Shown here: positions 34,341 to 46,918 of the stretch, piece by piece
How the letters are laid out: each line of letters starts with the position of its first letter
Numbering within the stretch: position 1 is the first letter of the stretch
Source of the DNA: Lunularia cruciata
Taxonomy: Eukaryota > Streptophyta > Marchantiopsida > Lunulariales > Lunulariaceae
Assembly: GCA_948567375.1 (NCBI GenBank)
Contig: OX419759.1
Coordinates: 4,906,544 to 4,970,543, forward strand
Direction of reading: 5' to 3'
DNA: 64,000 nucleotides
Made by a program: the position numbers and the translations under genes
The notes under the pieces: model-generated
The model's input: the letters and a program-made list of their open reading frames with translations, nothing else
Databases searched by the model: none
What the model was told of the DNA's origin: nothing

Positions 34341-36953
34341 GACCAATCACTCTCTTGGCCTCAAATTGACATCCATTGATACAAAATTAACATCAATTGT
34401 GAGAAATTTGGGCAGTGATTCCACTCATCATCTACCTTACTACAAAATCTACATCAACTCAAATAAAGCTTTTGTAAACAATCACTCTCAAGGAAATCTA
34501 AGACCATGATCCTTTGATCTTCCAAGCTTGAAGATACCACCAATCCAAGCAACTTTTGTACTCAATTTTCCCTTGACTCTCAAATCTATGATATAATGAA
34601 TTCACTCTTCCACTTGAATTAAACTCCAATCATATTTGAATTGATTTTCCAATCAACAATATGCTAACAATTGTGCACTAATCACAATCAAGTCAAACCC
34701 ATTCTACCTAAAAGACTCCAAGTGATGCTTGCCATACTCTATCCACCATAGCAATGAACTCGAAAGCTCAACATCAGAGGAGTAAGCTCTTAGGAGTTGA
34801 ACTTGAAAGTTTACCACTCGACTCAAACTAGGTTTCCAGCCCTAATGGCACCATCGATGGCACATCTTATGGTGCAAATTGTGCAAATGATGGTGGGTCC
34901 CACCATGCAATAAATAACTCTAACATGAAATATGGCCACCATTAAAGTAGTCCAAGAGCAACAACAAGAATAACTAGGATTGCCAACAATACCACCACAA
35001 AGTTAGAGCAAACTAGTTTTTGCCATTGTGTTATTATTTTTCTTTTCTTGATTGTTACAAATTATTTTGGTCTTATTAGCCTTGTTTCTATTAGAAAAAG
35101 CTATCTTTAAGGAATTTGAATTTGAATAGAACTTGAAAGAGATTGCAAATTGATGAAATTACAAGAATTTTATAAAATTATTGCATGGAAAAATAACAAG
35201 AAGAAGTTGAAACTCATAACATGTAAGGGTGTATTTACCAACTTATTAGTAAGAATTTCATAAAATTCATGTCAAATTATAATTTAATTTTTATTGATAA
35301 ATCACAAAAATTTAAATCATATCTTCAATTTGGAAATTATTATGCCATCTACTTGGTTGAATCTATATATAATGAGAAGAAAATTCAATTTTGGTTCTCA
35401 TCATTAATCTCTCATTCTATTCATTTTGCATTATTAATCATAAACTTCAACTAAAATAAAAATTTTAGCCAAGTTTCAAATTTGATCTTATCTTAAAAAA
35501 ATTAGATGATCAAAGATCCCTTTGATACAATGTCTTATCATCTATCATTTGTCCAATGTTTTGAATGTTCCAATATTTGAATATTTTGAATACCTTGAAA
35601 GAAGAAAAGAAAAATTGGATTTGGTACATCTCAAAATATTTTTAATTTGGTACTCTTGTCCATTTTTTAAATCCTCTAATGATTGTAACCCAATGACAGC
35701 TGAAAATACCTACCACATAAGGAGCATGATTAAATTTTCTTGTCTAATGGTGGTATGTAACAAAGAAGTTGTCTCTTTGTCTAAACTTGGCACTTAGGAA
35801 GCTCCTTGTATCTTTAAGCAAAATAGAACAAGAAGAAGCTCCACGTCCATTTTAGTGAAATGGGATAAAAGGAAGTAAAGGAGATTGAAAGAAACTTGCA
35901 ACTTACTTCTTTAAATCCTTTGTATTTAATGACTTACTCATTTTTCATTTTTGCATGTAGATTTTTTAGTGAAAAGGTAATTTATAATAATTAGAGGAAA
36001 GCTATTTGCACAAGCTCTAAGCCAAGAATAATCACATGATAGTAGCACTAATTTGGGTCTTTGGCCTTTAGCTTAGCTCTAGGACCTTTGCACAAGCTTG
36101 GGTTGGAGATTGGGTACATTACCGTAGCTATAGGTAAGCTATAGGTAGAGGACCATAATAGGCTTAAGCCTTGTGACAAGGTTCTTGGGCCATAGATTTG
36201 CACCAAGATCTAAAATTTGGCTTTGGTTAGAGAACCTTAGGATGGATTTAAGGTGTACTATGGTTCTCCACTTGTATCTTAGTACCATACCTAAGTACCA
36301 AATTATAGGCTAAGAATATTGGAAGATTTTCTCTTGGTACCTTGGTTCTTTACCCATAGTTCAGCTAAGAATTTTGAATTCCTTCCCATTGTACCTCCTA
36401 TCTTTTGATTGATTGTAGATAGATGCAAGTCCACTAGAGTGGGTATGGTTTGATTTTCCACAAGGTTCAAAATTGGTATAGTGTGCATTTTGTCAAGTTT
36501 ATTCTTGCAAGGAATGGCTCTTGCAGCCACTTTGTAACGTTGCTCCTCTCTCTACATTTGAGTTCATGGTTGATGAAATGACAACTTACTTAGAGTTTTT
36601 GATACTTGAATCCTTGAGCCAAAACTCTTGCAAAAATTTTTTAAGAACTAATAGTGGCACCTTTATTTAAGGTTTTGAGTTAGTATTTTGAGCTATAAAA
36701 ATCAAACTCTTTTTAAGACATTGTCCCTAAAATTGTAGCAATTGGATTGAGATGTATTATTTATCATCGAACACATTATCTTTCAGGCAATCCAATGAGT
36801 CTTAGAATTTTTTATTTGGAACCAGTTGAAGAAGCCATCTCAGGTCAATCCTTCGGATTATTTTTCAAGGATAGAATTAATATATTTGGAATACATGTTT
36901 CAATCAAGTGTTAAAGTAAATACTAGAAATAGTTCTTGGATATAGCAAGGACT

Positions 36954-37526
36954 TGTCACACCATTTGTAATGTCGCATCTAGACTGCTTGGACACTGGAG
37001 TTGTAGTGATTGTAGTTAGAGTTATTTCAGCAGTTTCTTAGAGACTACTTTCTGACGGTCAGATTTTGTGTTTGGGGTACTAACTTCATGGTGTGGCTCA
37101 CTGTCACTTTGCACCGTTTGCACCATTGAGTGTGCCATCAGCAGGACCATTAGGGTTTTAGACTTAGCTTGAGTCTAGGGGTATACTTTTGAAGTGCAGC
37201 TCCAAAGAGCTCACTTCTTTGATGTTGAGCCTTTGAGTTCCTGGCTATGGTGGACAAAGGCCGGCAAGCATCACCTGGATTCTCTTAGCTAGAGTGGGTG
37301 TGGTATGACTGTAATCAGTGCCCAGTTGTTGGCAATTTATAGAGTGCCAAATCAAGTACTGATTAGAGTTGAGTGGATTCAAGAGTTGTAAACAATCTGA
37401 CTATTGTGGCACTTTAGAGCTTATGTATGACTTATGTGTGAGTTGTGCTTCTATAGTGTATGATGTTGACAACAATGTATGTTTTGTAGCGATGTATGTT
37501 GTGTAGAGATGTATATATGCACGACA
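36954..37526. mobile_element. solo-LTR-like insertion, 573 bp
   Basis: The left arm reads AGCAAGGACTCTCCATGG (reverse strand near 29590). Here the same sequence is split after AAGGACT by a unit starting TGTCACACC and ending GCACGACA, then AACTCTCCATG. The TG...CA ends and the repeated ACT (4-bp flank with one mismatch) suit an LTR with a short target duplication. It is related to 31540-31900 (GCAAGCATCAC(T/C)TGGA, TTGATGTTG). No internal domains are left. Confidence 0.7.
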
Positions 37527-38682
37527 AACTCTCCATGACACTTGTGTGCAAGGATTAAGTAGAGTTGTGCTTAGTTGCTTGTGTTTGAGTCCTCTACATG
37601 GTTTACATGCTTGAATGTATACCCACATTACTTTGGGATAGTGTGTGAATATTATATTCAGGTAATTTTTCTTTTCGTGTGCTATATGTTTCCCCTCGGT
37701 GATATTGAGTGTATACCCAATTGGTTTGGAATGGTGTGCAAATATTATATTTACATTATTTTCTTTTGTTGTGTTGTATGTTTCTCTTTGGTAATATTGG
37801 AAATGATAATTAATAAACCCAAAACCACCCATGTTGTGATCATAAGTTATGTAAAACATTACCCTTGTTGTGATCATAAGCTAAGTTATACATTTCTTAC
37901 CTGGTAGAATAGAAGGAACATGTAGGACAAGGGTAAAAATTCTTAACTGTTGAGAATACAAGTGAGCATAAGCACCCTATCATCTAGATATAATCCTTGA
38001 TCTATAGTCAGCACAACCAAGTACTCAGTTTGAAAGCAAGACAAATTAGTCTCAATCTGGACTTCATTAATTTCATGGTCTATTCCTCCATGAATGTTTT
38101 ATGGTGAAACAATGCAAACCAATAGATAAGTGGTCTCCTATACATCTGCTTTAGCATTAATAATTCTTGAAGACCATCAATCCTTGTATCTACTATGGCT
38201 AACTGTCTATCCTTGGTCTATCACAAGTTTGATCGTTTGCTTTTGAGTGACACTATCACTCTGTTTTGATATTAATTTAAACTCAGTAGTTGGCAACTAA
38301 ATTGTCTAGCAAGATTTATCAACTTCAACCATGCAGACAATTGTTGTGCATGTCTAGAGAGATATATCTCCACAAGGATTTTGTCTAATTGCAAAATCAG
38401 AATTGAAGTTCAATGAAGAGTTCAACACCCCACCTAATGACTTGACCTTGACTACATCCACAAGTAAATTACCTCTTACTCTTGGTCAATCCTTTTTCAT
38501 ACCTAGAAGCATTGTCCTTCAATATTTTGCTTTTTTATGCCTTTAAGATAACTGGACTGTATCTTCTGTACCCATTGATTGTGTATCTCCTCCAACATCT
38601 CATCTTGAATTGATTATAACATGCCCTCCAAATGTTTAGTTAGTGGTTAAGAAGGTAGTTGATTCTTCTTCTTCTTTCTTCT

Positions 38683-38716
38683 AATGCAAGTTATGCAATC
38701 TTGCATAACTTGCATT
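38683..38716. repeat. perfect 16-bp hairpin with 2-nt loop
   Basis: AATGCAAGTTATGCAA is directly followed, after TC, by its exact reverse complement. The inverted partner near 28345-28365 has only one arm, so the hairpin formed after the large duplication. Confidence 0.9.
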
Positions 38717-39117
38717 ATATGTCTCAACATGTATAGGCTCGAAATGAAATTTATGCATCCATTGCAATAAATATATGCACCAACTAGAATTGACCATCAT
38801 TGATTGCTAATTTTTTGTCAATTCTAGCTCCTTAATCACTTAGGTTAGATCTCCTATCAATCTCCTTACTTTGCAATATAGAGGTACATCTAGTACATCT
38901 TTCTCCTTTGTGTTAAGGATCCATTTCTAGGCTGTTTCCATGATATTCTCAACATCCCATGGTGTTGAGAATAGATTTACCACCTAAAATACTGAATTGG
39001 AACTCATGGAGAATTTCGAATGGCCTAGGAAGAAACTCTATGAATTGAATCCAAATATTGTGGAGGGAAAGGTCAATAATAATTAGGAATAATAATGTCA
39101 TCAATAAGAATTTCCTT

Positions 39118-42100
39118 ACCATAAAGATACCTTATACTATGATACTATTTGAGGAAGAGATTATAGACCTTGATCTATTGATTCCATCTAGATGATTATA
39201 TATATCTACAACAGATTGCACCAACAACACTTGATGTTACTACATGCCACACTATTTTGAGAGTGCATAAGGTTTTGCCTTCTTGAATCCTCATGTTGAA
39301 GGATATGATGGTGCTTTTTGGGAGGATTATATGTACAACTATGTGCCATTCCATCTCCCAAACATTGATGGCACTATGGACCTAAGCTTAAAACTTGTAT
39401 GTGCAGGCTTGCGGTGTATATTATGTGGTTCTTCTTGTGGAGCAGTTACTTTGTAAGTGTGTGATGGTTGTTTGAGAGGATGGCATATAGTGTGTTTGAC
39501 TCCTCCTCTCATGATGGCCCCTCAAGGAAAGTGTTTATGTCCTAGATGTACTTGACCTATAGCGTGTTCACTCTTTGCGTGGTATAGATTGCACGTGAGA
39601 GATTAATACAAGAGATTAAGAATGTGTATCAATAGCAACTAGCATATTGATCTTTGCACACCATAGGGCATATCACATATTTGTAGTAGATGGCTATCTA
39701 AAGTTAGGGTGACCAAACTCTTAGCTAGGGGGCAATTGTGGCACTTTAGTGTTCATGTATGAGTTATGTGTGAGTTATACATCTATAGTGTATGATGTTG
39801 ACAACAATGTATGTTTTGTAGTGATGTATATATGCACAACATGATGGTCTTAGTAATATTGAGAAGACCTTATAAGGATTATCCAAAAACATTATTATCA
39901 AAATATGAAAATTTTATCTTCAGAATTGTGCTCAATTTTCCTACACATAGTTATTTTAATCTTGGTTCATTAGATGGATCATCTAGTTTTGAATTTGGAG
40001 AAAAATTTCAAGGACAGAGCATGAGATATATAATTACTACCATATCTGTATCTAATAAAAAGAAAAAGTGTGATTAATTAAGGAGTAAAGGCAGTAATAT
40101 TTATGGCTTAACCAAAGGACTAGAATTGGAAGTTGTCTTTATCATAAGCCCAAATTTGCTAAACTAGTCCTAGTGTGGTAAAAATAATGTTAGGAATTTT
40201 TTCAACTTTTAAAAGGTGCAATTCTCTTCTAAGTTATTATGTCTTAAAGCAAGATAGTGTGAGATATGTTCGAAGGTTGATCCACACTTTAACCAACTCT
40301 AAACCCATCCAAAGCTTACTCAATAGGTAGTACAAAGTTGCAATTTCCTTAGAAGCAAAGTAGTGATTGAAGAATAAGGACAACAACATAGAAAACATGA
40401 AGGATGGGAAGAGGAGTGAGGAGTGATTGGATTACAAAGATCATACCAACCTTATTGTATGGCTAAAGGACAACAACAACATCAACATTAAGGCATAGGT
40501 GATTGTGGTGAGTGAATTATCCAAAACAGACCAAAACCTGATGTGTGAACAATCAAAGTGATGAAAATGATGCAAAGTATACACCAAAGCTTGAGGTTAA
40601 TTTAAATTACAAAATCAAATGGTTGGAAATGTAATATTTTAGAAAATCACTTTTGATGGTATGTGGGAGAACACACATAATCTCAGGATTGATCTTACAC
40701 CATTTACAAGGAGAGAAGAACCAAACTTCAGCTGAATACTAAAATACGCAGAAACTAATCTCACAAGGGCCAATTTGAATTGTTAACCATCTACCAACAT
40801 ACCTAGTTACAAGTGCAAGAATAATTGAATTAAGAAGATAGAGTGAAATAAGTGGTTATGGTTGAAGACTGCAGATTAGCATTCAAGCTATGACACTTAC
40901 AAAGCTACTCCCAAGCTCTTGCTTGAGAGATTAGCTCAAAGAAACTATCTAATATAGGTAAAAGGTTAACATTGAAGACCAAATGGCCATTGGGTGTGTG
41001 TATTTGCTACCCTTTCCCTAAGAACTAAGAGTAGATATGATAATAAAATACTTAAATAATGGGAAGGTACTCCTAAGATTTACTTGACTATTCAAGTAGT
41101 TACCAACACTTTGGATTTATGCTTGATCATGGACACAGACAAATTGAGTGATGTAAGAGAAGGATTGCCACCAAGAGGAGAAGCTTGGATCACACCATTT
41201 TTTTCAAGATGATACTTATAATAGAAGAGAGGTAAACAAATTTTTTGATATTTGGGTTAGAATAGTGTTCAAGTTTCTTCTCCTAATATTCCACCCAGAT
41301 CAGCTTGATTGTATTAGCAAGACTCGCGTAGCTATTGTAAGAGGTGCCATCATTTATGGAAAAAGGTTAACTTGACTACATTAATCCAAAAGAGTGTATG
41401 AATACCAAGCACTACCAACAAGAGAGGTAGATTTGATGGAATCTCTCCCTACCTGTATCATATTTATAGAACCTATTATCTTCTCCAACCAAAAGAGAAG
41501 GAATGGGACAAATAGTTATAAGTCTAGACTAATTGGACTGCACCACACATAACCCAAGTCTCAGTGAGCGGCCTTCCTAGCAAGGAAGAATCTGATAAAG
41601 TGCATGTCATACTCTCATTTCAACCAAAGCCATACTTACTCTTGTGGAGTTGCACCAAATTTGATGTACAATTAGTCAATCAAAAGTAAGGGGAATAGAA
41701 AGACAAATTTGATTGCATTATTGTTTGTAACCATTATTGTTCATTACACTCCAGAATATTTTGATGCAATTCATTCAGCTTCTTCCTAGGCCATTCAAAA
41801 TTCTCCATGAGGAGCAATTCATTATACTTGGTTGTAATCTTCTTTGTAACATCATGGGATGTTGAGAATGTCATGCACACAATTGAGAAATGTGTACTAA
41901 ACACAAAGGAGAAAAATGTACTAGATGTACTTCCATACTACAAACTGAAAAAGTAAGGAGTTTGATAGGAGACCTAACCTAAGTGACTAAGGAGCTGGAA
42001 TCAACAAAGAATTGAGCAATTCAATGATGGTCAATTATAGTTGGTGTACATGCTTATTGCAATGGATGCATATATTTTATTTTAAGCCTATACATGCTGA

Positions 42101-42480
42101 GGCTTATAATGCAAGTTAGATGATGCAACTTATTGGAGAAAGAGAAGCATCAACAAACTTCTTGATCATTACCTAAAAAGTTGGAGTGTAGGTTCAAATC
42201 AATTCAAGATGAGATGTTGGAAGAGGTATTCAATCAATAATTACATAAAATAAAATCTAACTATCTTAAAGGTATAAAGGAGCAAACACATGAAGGACTA
42301 TCCTTCTAGGTATGAAAGAGGATGGACCAAAAGTGAGAGGAGAGGAGATTTACTTGTGGATGTAGTCAATGTCAAGTCATTGGTCATGGTCTTAAGGCAC
42401 CTATGCTTCAAAGTAAAATCTTCTATAAGACTTGTATTATTAGATGTAATTAATCGTCAAATTTTTATTTTAACATAGAC
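39118..42480 (+). repeat. S repeat, copy 3
   Basis: Direct repeat of 25390-28600 and, from 39842 on, a diverged copy of 58450-61110. The end near 42470 reads TTTTAACATAGACT, followed by CTTAGTTTC, as at 61087-61120. No intact coding frame was found. Confidence 0.85.
39737..39841 (+). mobile_element. short LTR-like end (105 bp) after a purine tract
   Basis: AGCTAGGGGGCAA precedes TGTGGCACTTTAG, and the unit ends GCACAACA. Partner of 26004-26108 at the same place in the other S copy, so the insertion predates the S duplication. Confidence 0.45.
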
Positions 42481-42950
42481 TTAAAGCTTAGTTTCTATAT
42501 TTTTTAGGCGTTTTGATTTCTTTATCTTATTTTCATCTTATTTTAAACAAATTAGAACTCTATGTAGATTAAAAAGTTCCATCAGAATATAATAGAATAT
42601 GTAGTAATCTAAACAAAATTATAAGGTAATCAATGTGATATAAATGGTGGATTATGTATATTAATGAAGATATATTTTTTAATTTTATGTTTCATTTCCA
42701 GTTCTTCATTTCTATATTTGTACAGTTATATTGAAAATTATATATCTCCAATTAGGGATTAAAATAAAATTTTATAAAAAAATATATCCGAAATTGAATA
42801 TTTATTTATCAAGATGACATGATTTTAAATTAAAAAAACAAATATAACGAACTGAAAATTTTCTAAAATTTTCTAAAAATTATATATATTTTAACCAAGT
42901 ATTCAAACTAAAATCATATTCGATATTGAGTTAATTAGGGTTTCAGTTTT
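42481..42950. other. very AT-rich spacer
   Basis: Gene-free AT-rich DNA between S copy 3 and the AAP upstream region. Positional equivalent of 20961-21700 and 61110-61530. Confidence 0.6.
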
Positions 42951-43480
42951 AGTTTCCCACGTCAATAAGCTAGTTTTTATATTTCGTTGGATTTTCCTTA
43001 CATTGGTTTAGCTTGTCCTTTCTGATGTATCCGTAAGGTTTGGGAATACATGGTGTTCCGTTTTAGTTTGTCCCTGCATTATATGTCAAGCTTGTCATAT
43101 TTCGCTCGAGGTTTTTGAGGTTTGTGCATGAATTTTGCTTGTCAGTTGCTTATGGCTAGTTCATAGTGGCGTAAACATTCCATATTTCTATTGTTTGTCC
43201 ACATTATTCACTATATGTGTTACATATAAGCATTGAGGCACATAAATTTGTTTCAATCTGCTGAGTCATAATCGAGTGAGAAATCCTGCTGAGTACTAAT
43301 CGAGTGGAATTCAAACAGAAACGGGCGGCCTATCAATTTGTTAATTTAGTGCAATCTTGCAGGAATACGCGCAAGAGTGCATGTATACGGGTGCATGCAA
43401 GAGGGCATGTACCAGTTATATATGCAGCTGTGAAATATGCGTATATAACATAGGTTTGTATATAACATGAAATCCTGAAA
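42950..43480 (+). repeat. AAP upstream region, plus-oriented copy
   Basis: Shares GGTGTTCCGTTTTAGTT, ATGTCAAGCTTGTCATATT, GTAAACATTCCATATTTCT, and TTGTCCACATTATTCACTAT with 61600-61800, and in reverse complement with 20640-20850. It leads into AAP exon 1 sequence. The TATA/dyad part near the gene is not recognisable here. Confidence 0.75.
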
Positions 43481-43820
43481 GCCTAGATTAGATGTGGAAT
43501 TGGCTACTAGTTGTCATGAAGGTCCAGCCCAAGACCGCGTACAAGGTGAACTGGAATTCGACGATTATGGACGTCCAAGAACGTACCGGTATGTTATCGA
43601 ATTAGTCCGTGACGCTCTTTGGATGCGGTGAGAGAGTAGCTCATGCTTACACATCTCAGTCGTTGAACTTCCAAATGGCCCGTTGCTGAATACACTGAAC
43701 TCTTGCATCGAGACTCAATCTCCTCTCCTACGTAGGTAGATGCTTCGTTTCTCGACTGTACTGTGGGACAGGAACAGCCTCTGCACACCCTATCACAGCA
43801 ACGATAGGATCTGATCGATA
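43480..43820 (+). pseudogene. AAP relic: exon 1, intron 1, start of exon 2
   Basis: The plus strand encodes DVELATS, then QGELEFDDYGRPRT, matching DVELAPS and ITLEVDDDGRPRR of the intact gene, followed by a GGTATGTT donor at about 43590. After an intron of about 180 bp, an acceptor CAG leads to TASAHPITATIGS at about 43772, the start of exon 2 (TASAHAITAVIGS). Homology stops right after ATAGGATCTG. The copy is truncated, so it is non-functional. Confidence 0.85.
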
Positions 43821-43859
43821 TGACAATTATATTCCTCATAGAGGCCAACTATTCCTCCC

Positions 43860-44430
43860 TCAACAACGTACTCTCTATCTTGAAAAAGATATGTGATTAG
43901 GATTTGAATTATGCACTTATTGTTACCAAAGGATAACATCTTTTCTTTCAAAAACCCTGGAGGATAACATTTTTGCTTTCAAAAAGCCCCAAAGCACTTG
44001 TTTTGTGCTTCTTAAAAAGAATATTTTCAATAAAAAATCTTCTTTGTTTCCCAAATATAAGGTAATAGACCTAACTTCAAAAGAGGTGCTACCAACAAAT
44101 AAATACAGGAATCATGATGAGATGCGGGAGAATAATTTGAATAGCCAATAACAATCCTACCAGTTTCAGGGTTTATGATTGTGGATAGAGATCTACAACA
44201 ACCAAACGCGGACAAAGATCCACCTCATAGTGGAAGATGGCTGTAGCAATGGTATCAGAATCAAGGATCTCATCTCATGATTAGAGACTAAAAGATTTAA
44301 ATTATCAACTTGAAAATTCATTTCCAGTGAAAAACTCTATTAAATTTTCTGTCCTTGCAGGTCATATCCTCACTACCTTTATCAAAATAAAGCCTTTTTT
44401 AAATCAAAATTACCATCCAGAATGAAAATC
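43860..44430. other. unassigned spacer with PBS-like motif
   Basis: No gene recognised. ATGGTATCAGAATC near 44249 resembles the primer-binding site complementary to initiator tRNA-Met (TGGTATCAGAGC), but no LTR or gag is seen beside it, so this is weak. Confidence 0.35.
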
Positions 44431-45060
44431 TATTAAAATATAACATCAAAATATTGAAAGTTCTGTTCTAGCGATGCTGAATGCTATCCAGAACACAGTC
44501 CCACGAGGACAGAAATGAAAACTGCCCAATATCCCCGTACTGCTGCTAGAAAATAGCAACAATACAGCGATGAATGTCAAGGCACACACAAAACCAATCC
44601 CCAAATTATGACATAAAATTGCACACGAACGGAACCCACCCAAAGCAAAAAGAATACATAAGTCTTGACCTTGGGGCTCGGTCGAAGGAAACTCCTCCTA
44701 GTGCTATACTGGTTCACTGCATAAACGGTTTGAATAAAGACCGGAAGAAGATTGACAGAAGTACGTGAGTTCAAAAGGTTTTGAACTCAACTAAATTTTG
44801 AATATAAACAAATATAGAAGTTCCGAACTGACGAAAGTATGACAATACTGGAACGGTTTTACATAAGCGTACGACGACGATGCATAAGTTCCCGAATATC
44901 ACGAAACTAGAAGGGTCATAAATTTTTTTTCAATGTTTGCTTTCTGTTGGTTGCCTCGTGAAGGTATCCTGCTTTTATTACAAAATGCGGCTAGTCCATT
45001 ACAAGATATTAACGTTTGCATAAATAATTTGAGTGCATTTACAAGAGGATATAACAAAAT
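44430..45060 (-). pseudogene. AAP relic: intron 4, damaged exon 5, exon 6
   Basis: On the minus strand, the exon 5 start is visible near 44963-44940 (DTFTRQPTE for DTLRRPPAE) and its end near 44905-44880 (FGNLCIVV), with most of the middle deleted. Exon 6 follows: VNLLPVFIQTVYAVN, then FLRPSPKVKTYVF, GFVCALTFIAVLLLF and TGILGSFHFCP, matching VFAQPLYAFVE, FFRPGRNVKTFSF, GFTTFIATLLPFF and MGILGALGFFP. Frameshifts and the deletion make it a pseudogene. Confidence 0.85.
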
Positions 45061-45389
45061 ATGATTTTCATACGTTGATTGTTTGTAAAGGAAACCTAGT
45101 TAACATAACTTTCAATGGTACAAAAGGTTACATGGTAAAATACATCTGGATTTTATATGAAAATAACTTGTTTTGACATTTGTATAAATTTGAGATTATA
45201 TATTTAGTAATGAAACCATTTATGAGTTTGTGCTAAACATTGAGAAATAATGCAGATCCTTTTGTGCTTCAAACTGGTTTATTAAATTGTATGAAGTTTT
45301 TATTATACCCTTTGTAAATTATATAGAATATCTTTTTAGAGAGTATATAATTACACATTACAAAGTAAGAGTTTCCAAAAACTATATTT

Positions 45390-45413
45390 CATATATATAT
45401 ATATATATATATG
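45390..45413. repeat. (AT)n microsatellite
   Basis: About twelve uninterrupted AT dinucleotides. Length may vary between individuals. Confidence 0.95.
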
Positions 45414-45489
45414 GCTTATCACCCTCAGTAACAACCCCGCTCGGACGCAGTAGACGCCCCTGGCTCGTAAGGTGAGCGCTGTATCCATT

Positions 45490-45700
45490 CTCCGAAGAAA
45501 TCCATTTGTTATGTGGATTCTTTTAAATATCTTCTATAGCCTAGTTATATTAAGTTTTTCCATGACAATCCTTCTAGTGATTGGAATTCTGAGACAAGCT
45601 CTTGAATACAAAGGGAAACCAATGGTTGAGTTCTTGTAGAAATAAAGGTTCGTTTATAGTTTCCCAAACATCATATATACACTTAAAAAGTATTGTATTC
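45490..45700. repeat. AAP-cluster direct repeat, partial copy 3
   Basis: Shares TCCGAAGAAATCCATTTGTT, TATTAAGTTTTTCCATGACA, CAAGCTCTTGAATACAAA, and TTCTTGTAGAAATAAA with 14550-14710, in the same orientation. It again lies among AAP fragments. Confidence 0.85.
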
Positions 45701-46089
45701 CTTTGAATGCGCAAAAAGTATTCCAGTGAATTCACTTACCATTAACTTCTTTATTTCTACCTTTTCCAATCTAGTGCAAGAAGAAACCATAACATAAATC
45801 TCCTGTGATCATGAACAAGCACCAAGTGATGAAAATTTAGATAACTTTCTAGAACATTTTCAAGATTTTTGATTTTACGTTTTACAACCTTTTACACAGA
45901 TCTTCAGATCTTCGAACGTTACACCAAATTCGATTTCGAGATCCTGCAGTCGTTGAGGCCACCTAAATGAAATGATAGTGATTTGAGGTCCTGCAAGAGT
46001 CGCTAAGTTTTGAAATGAAGCCGCAAGCGGCCGGTGAGTGCCCGCTACAAAACCCAAAACTGCAGGTGAAAAAGCTGCCCAAAGGATTC

Positions 46090-46843
46090 GGGCAGTGACT
46101 GTGGATTCCCGCAACACAGTCGTGCTGGAACTTGGTAAGTTCTTGTATCAAAATCTTATTTCAAGTATTGAAATTCAGATCTGGAATCTGTCCACTATGA
46201 TTACCTCACAGTTCATCTCTGTTATCATTTACCCCCGCTTCTTCTGCTACATTCCAAGTCTTGCACCAGTATCAGTCTTCGTCCAAGTTGTATCAGTTAT
46301 TTGGATTCATCTGCATACCCTGTTTGTCGTCGTTTCGCAGACTCTTGTATCACTTTTTGAATTCCATCTGCTTACCCAGTTCGTGGTCGATTTGAACAGT
46401 CCTGTATCAGCTTTTGAAATCCATCTACCCAACCCGTACGTGGCCGTTTTACAGATTCCGACGATCAATTTTGCTCTGGACGAACGAAAATTTAGCGAGT
46501 GCAAACCGGCCACACAGAGTAGCATCCGCGGCGAGTGGAGCCCATGAGCGTGGAAAGCTTATAAACAGTATTTTCCTTGGAAGGCTGTGACAAGTCTTTT
46601 CCTGGGTGAGATGCAAAGGAGTGATTGATTTCGAGAGATTGAGTAATCTCAAAAATGAACCAGTTGGAGGGCTTAAATGTACAATTGGCCATGGGAAGTG
46701 CTGCTTGTTGTTGTGTCTTGACGGCCATGCATGTCCAGTACAAGATCAAAGTATTGCAGAATTCAATGCTGATGGACGTCAAAGACGAACCAGTATGTTA
46801 TCGAATTAGGCTGTGTTGCTATTTGGATTTTTGGATGTGTAAG
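46090..46843 (+). pseudogene. AAP leader and exon 1 relic, plus strand
   Basis: Aligns with 14960-15430 (CACTATG(A/G)TTACCTCA, TTTACCC(C/G)CGCTTCT). Near 46765, GCTGATGGACGTCAAAGACG followed by AACCAGTATGTTATCGAATT corresponds to the exon 1 end and the donor of the relic at 43590. The exon reading frame is broken. The long open frame 46038-46547 is leader sequence, not an AAP domain. Confidence 0.65.
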
Positions 46844-46918
46844 CATCGGGGAGGAGGCCGTATACCTACATGGATGCTTTAACAGCATCCATGTAGGTAT
46901 ATAGCCTCCTCCCCGATA
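46844..46918. repeat. foldback palindrome inside AAP exon 2 sequence
   Basis: The 34-bp arms 46844-46877 and 46885-46918 pair with about three mismatches around the 7-nt loop TTTAACA. The right arm and loop are normal exon 2 sequence, as in the intact gene (CTTTAACAGCATCCATG). The left arm is an inverted extra copy of the same exon end. It joins a plus-strand AAP relic to a minus-strand one. Confidence 0.95.

Larger units (their letters stand above)
34350..39110. repeat. right arm of large central inverted repeat
   Basis: Inverted partner of 28000-32140. It is longer because it contains the 573-bp insertion at 36954-37526. Its outer end (38230-39110) is the reverse complement of the end of S copy 2, so the arms include S sequence. 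No gene is seen. Confidence 0.85.

Noticed and set aside
37401..37907. Overlapping open frames of 158 and 110 codons on opposite strands
   Set aside because: The sequence is part of a solo-LTR-like insertion and palindrome arm. The left-arm partner does not keep the frames.
28000..39110. Palindrome as a pure assembly artefact
   Set aside because: The arms differ by many substitutions, a 573-bp insertion and a telomere-repeat gain, which an assembly mirror error would not create. Long-read confirmation is still desirable.
44240..44262. Retroelement primer-binding site
   Set aside because: Only about ten bases fit the initiator tRNA-Met complement, and there is no adjacent LTR end or gag.
46038..46547. 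169-codon plus-strand open frame
   Set aside because: It covers AAP leader-type repeat sequence that is also found, with stops, at 14960-15430. It shows no domain, only repeated FxxHLxxxFVV-like wording from local duplication.
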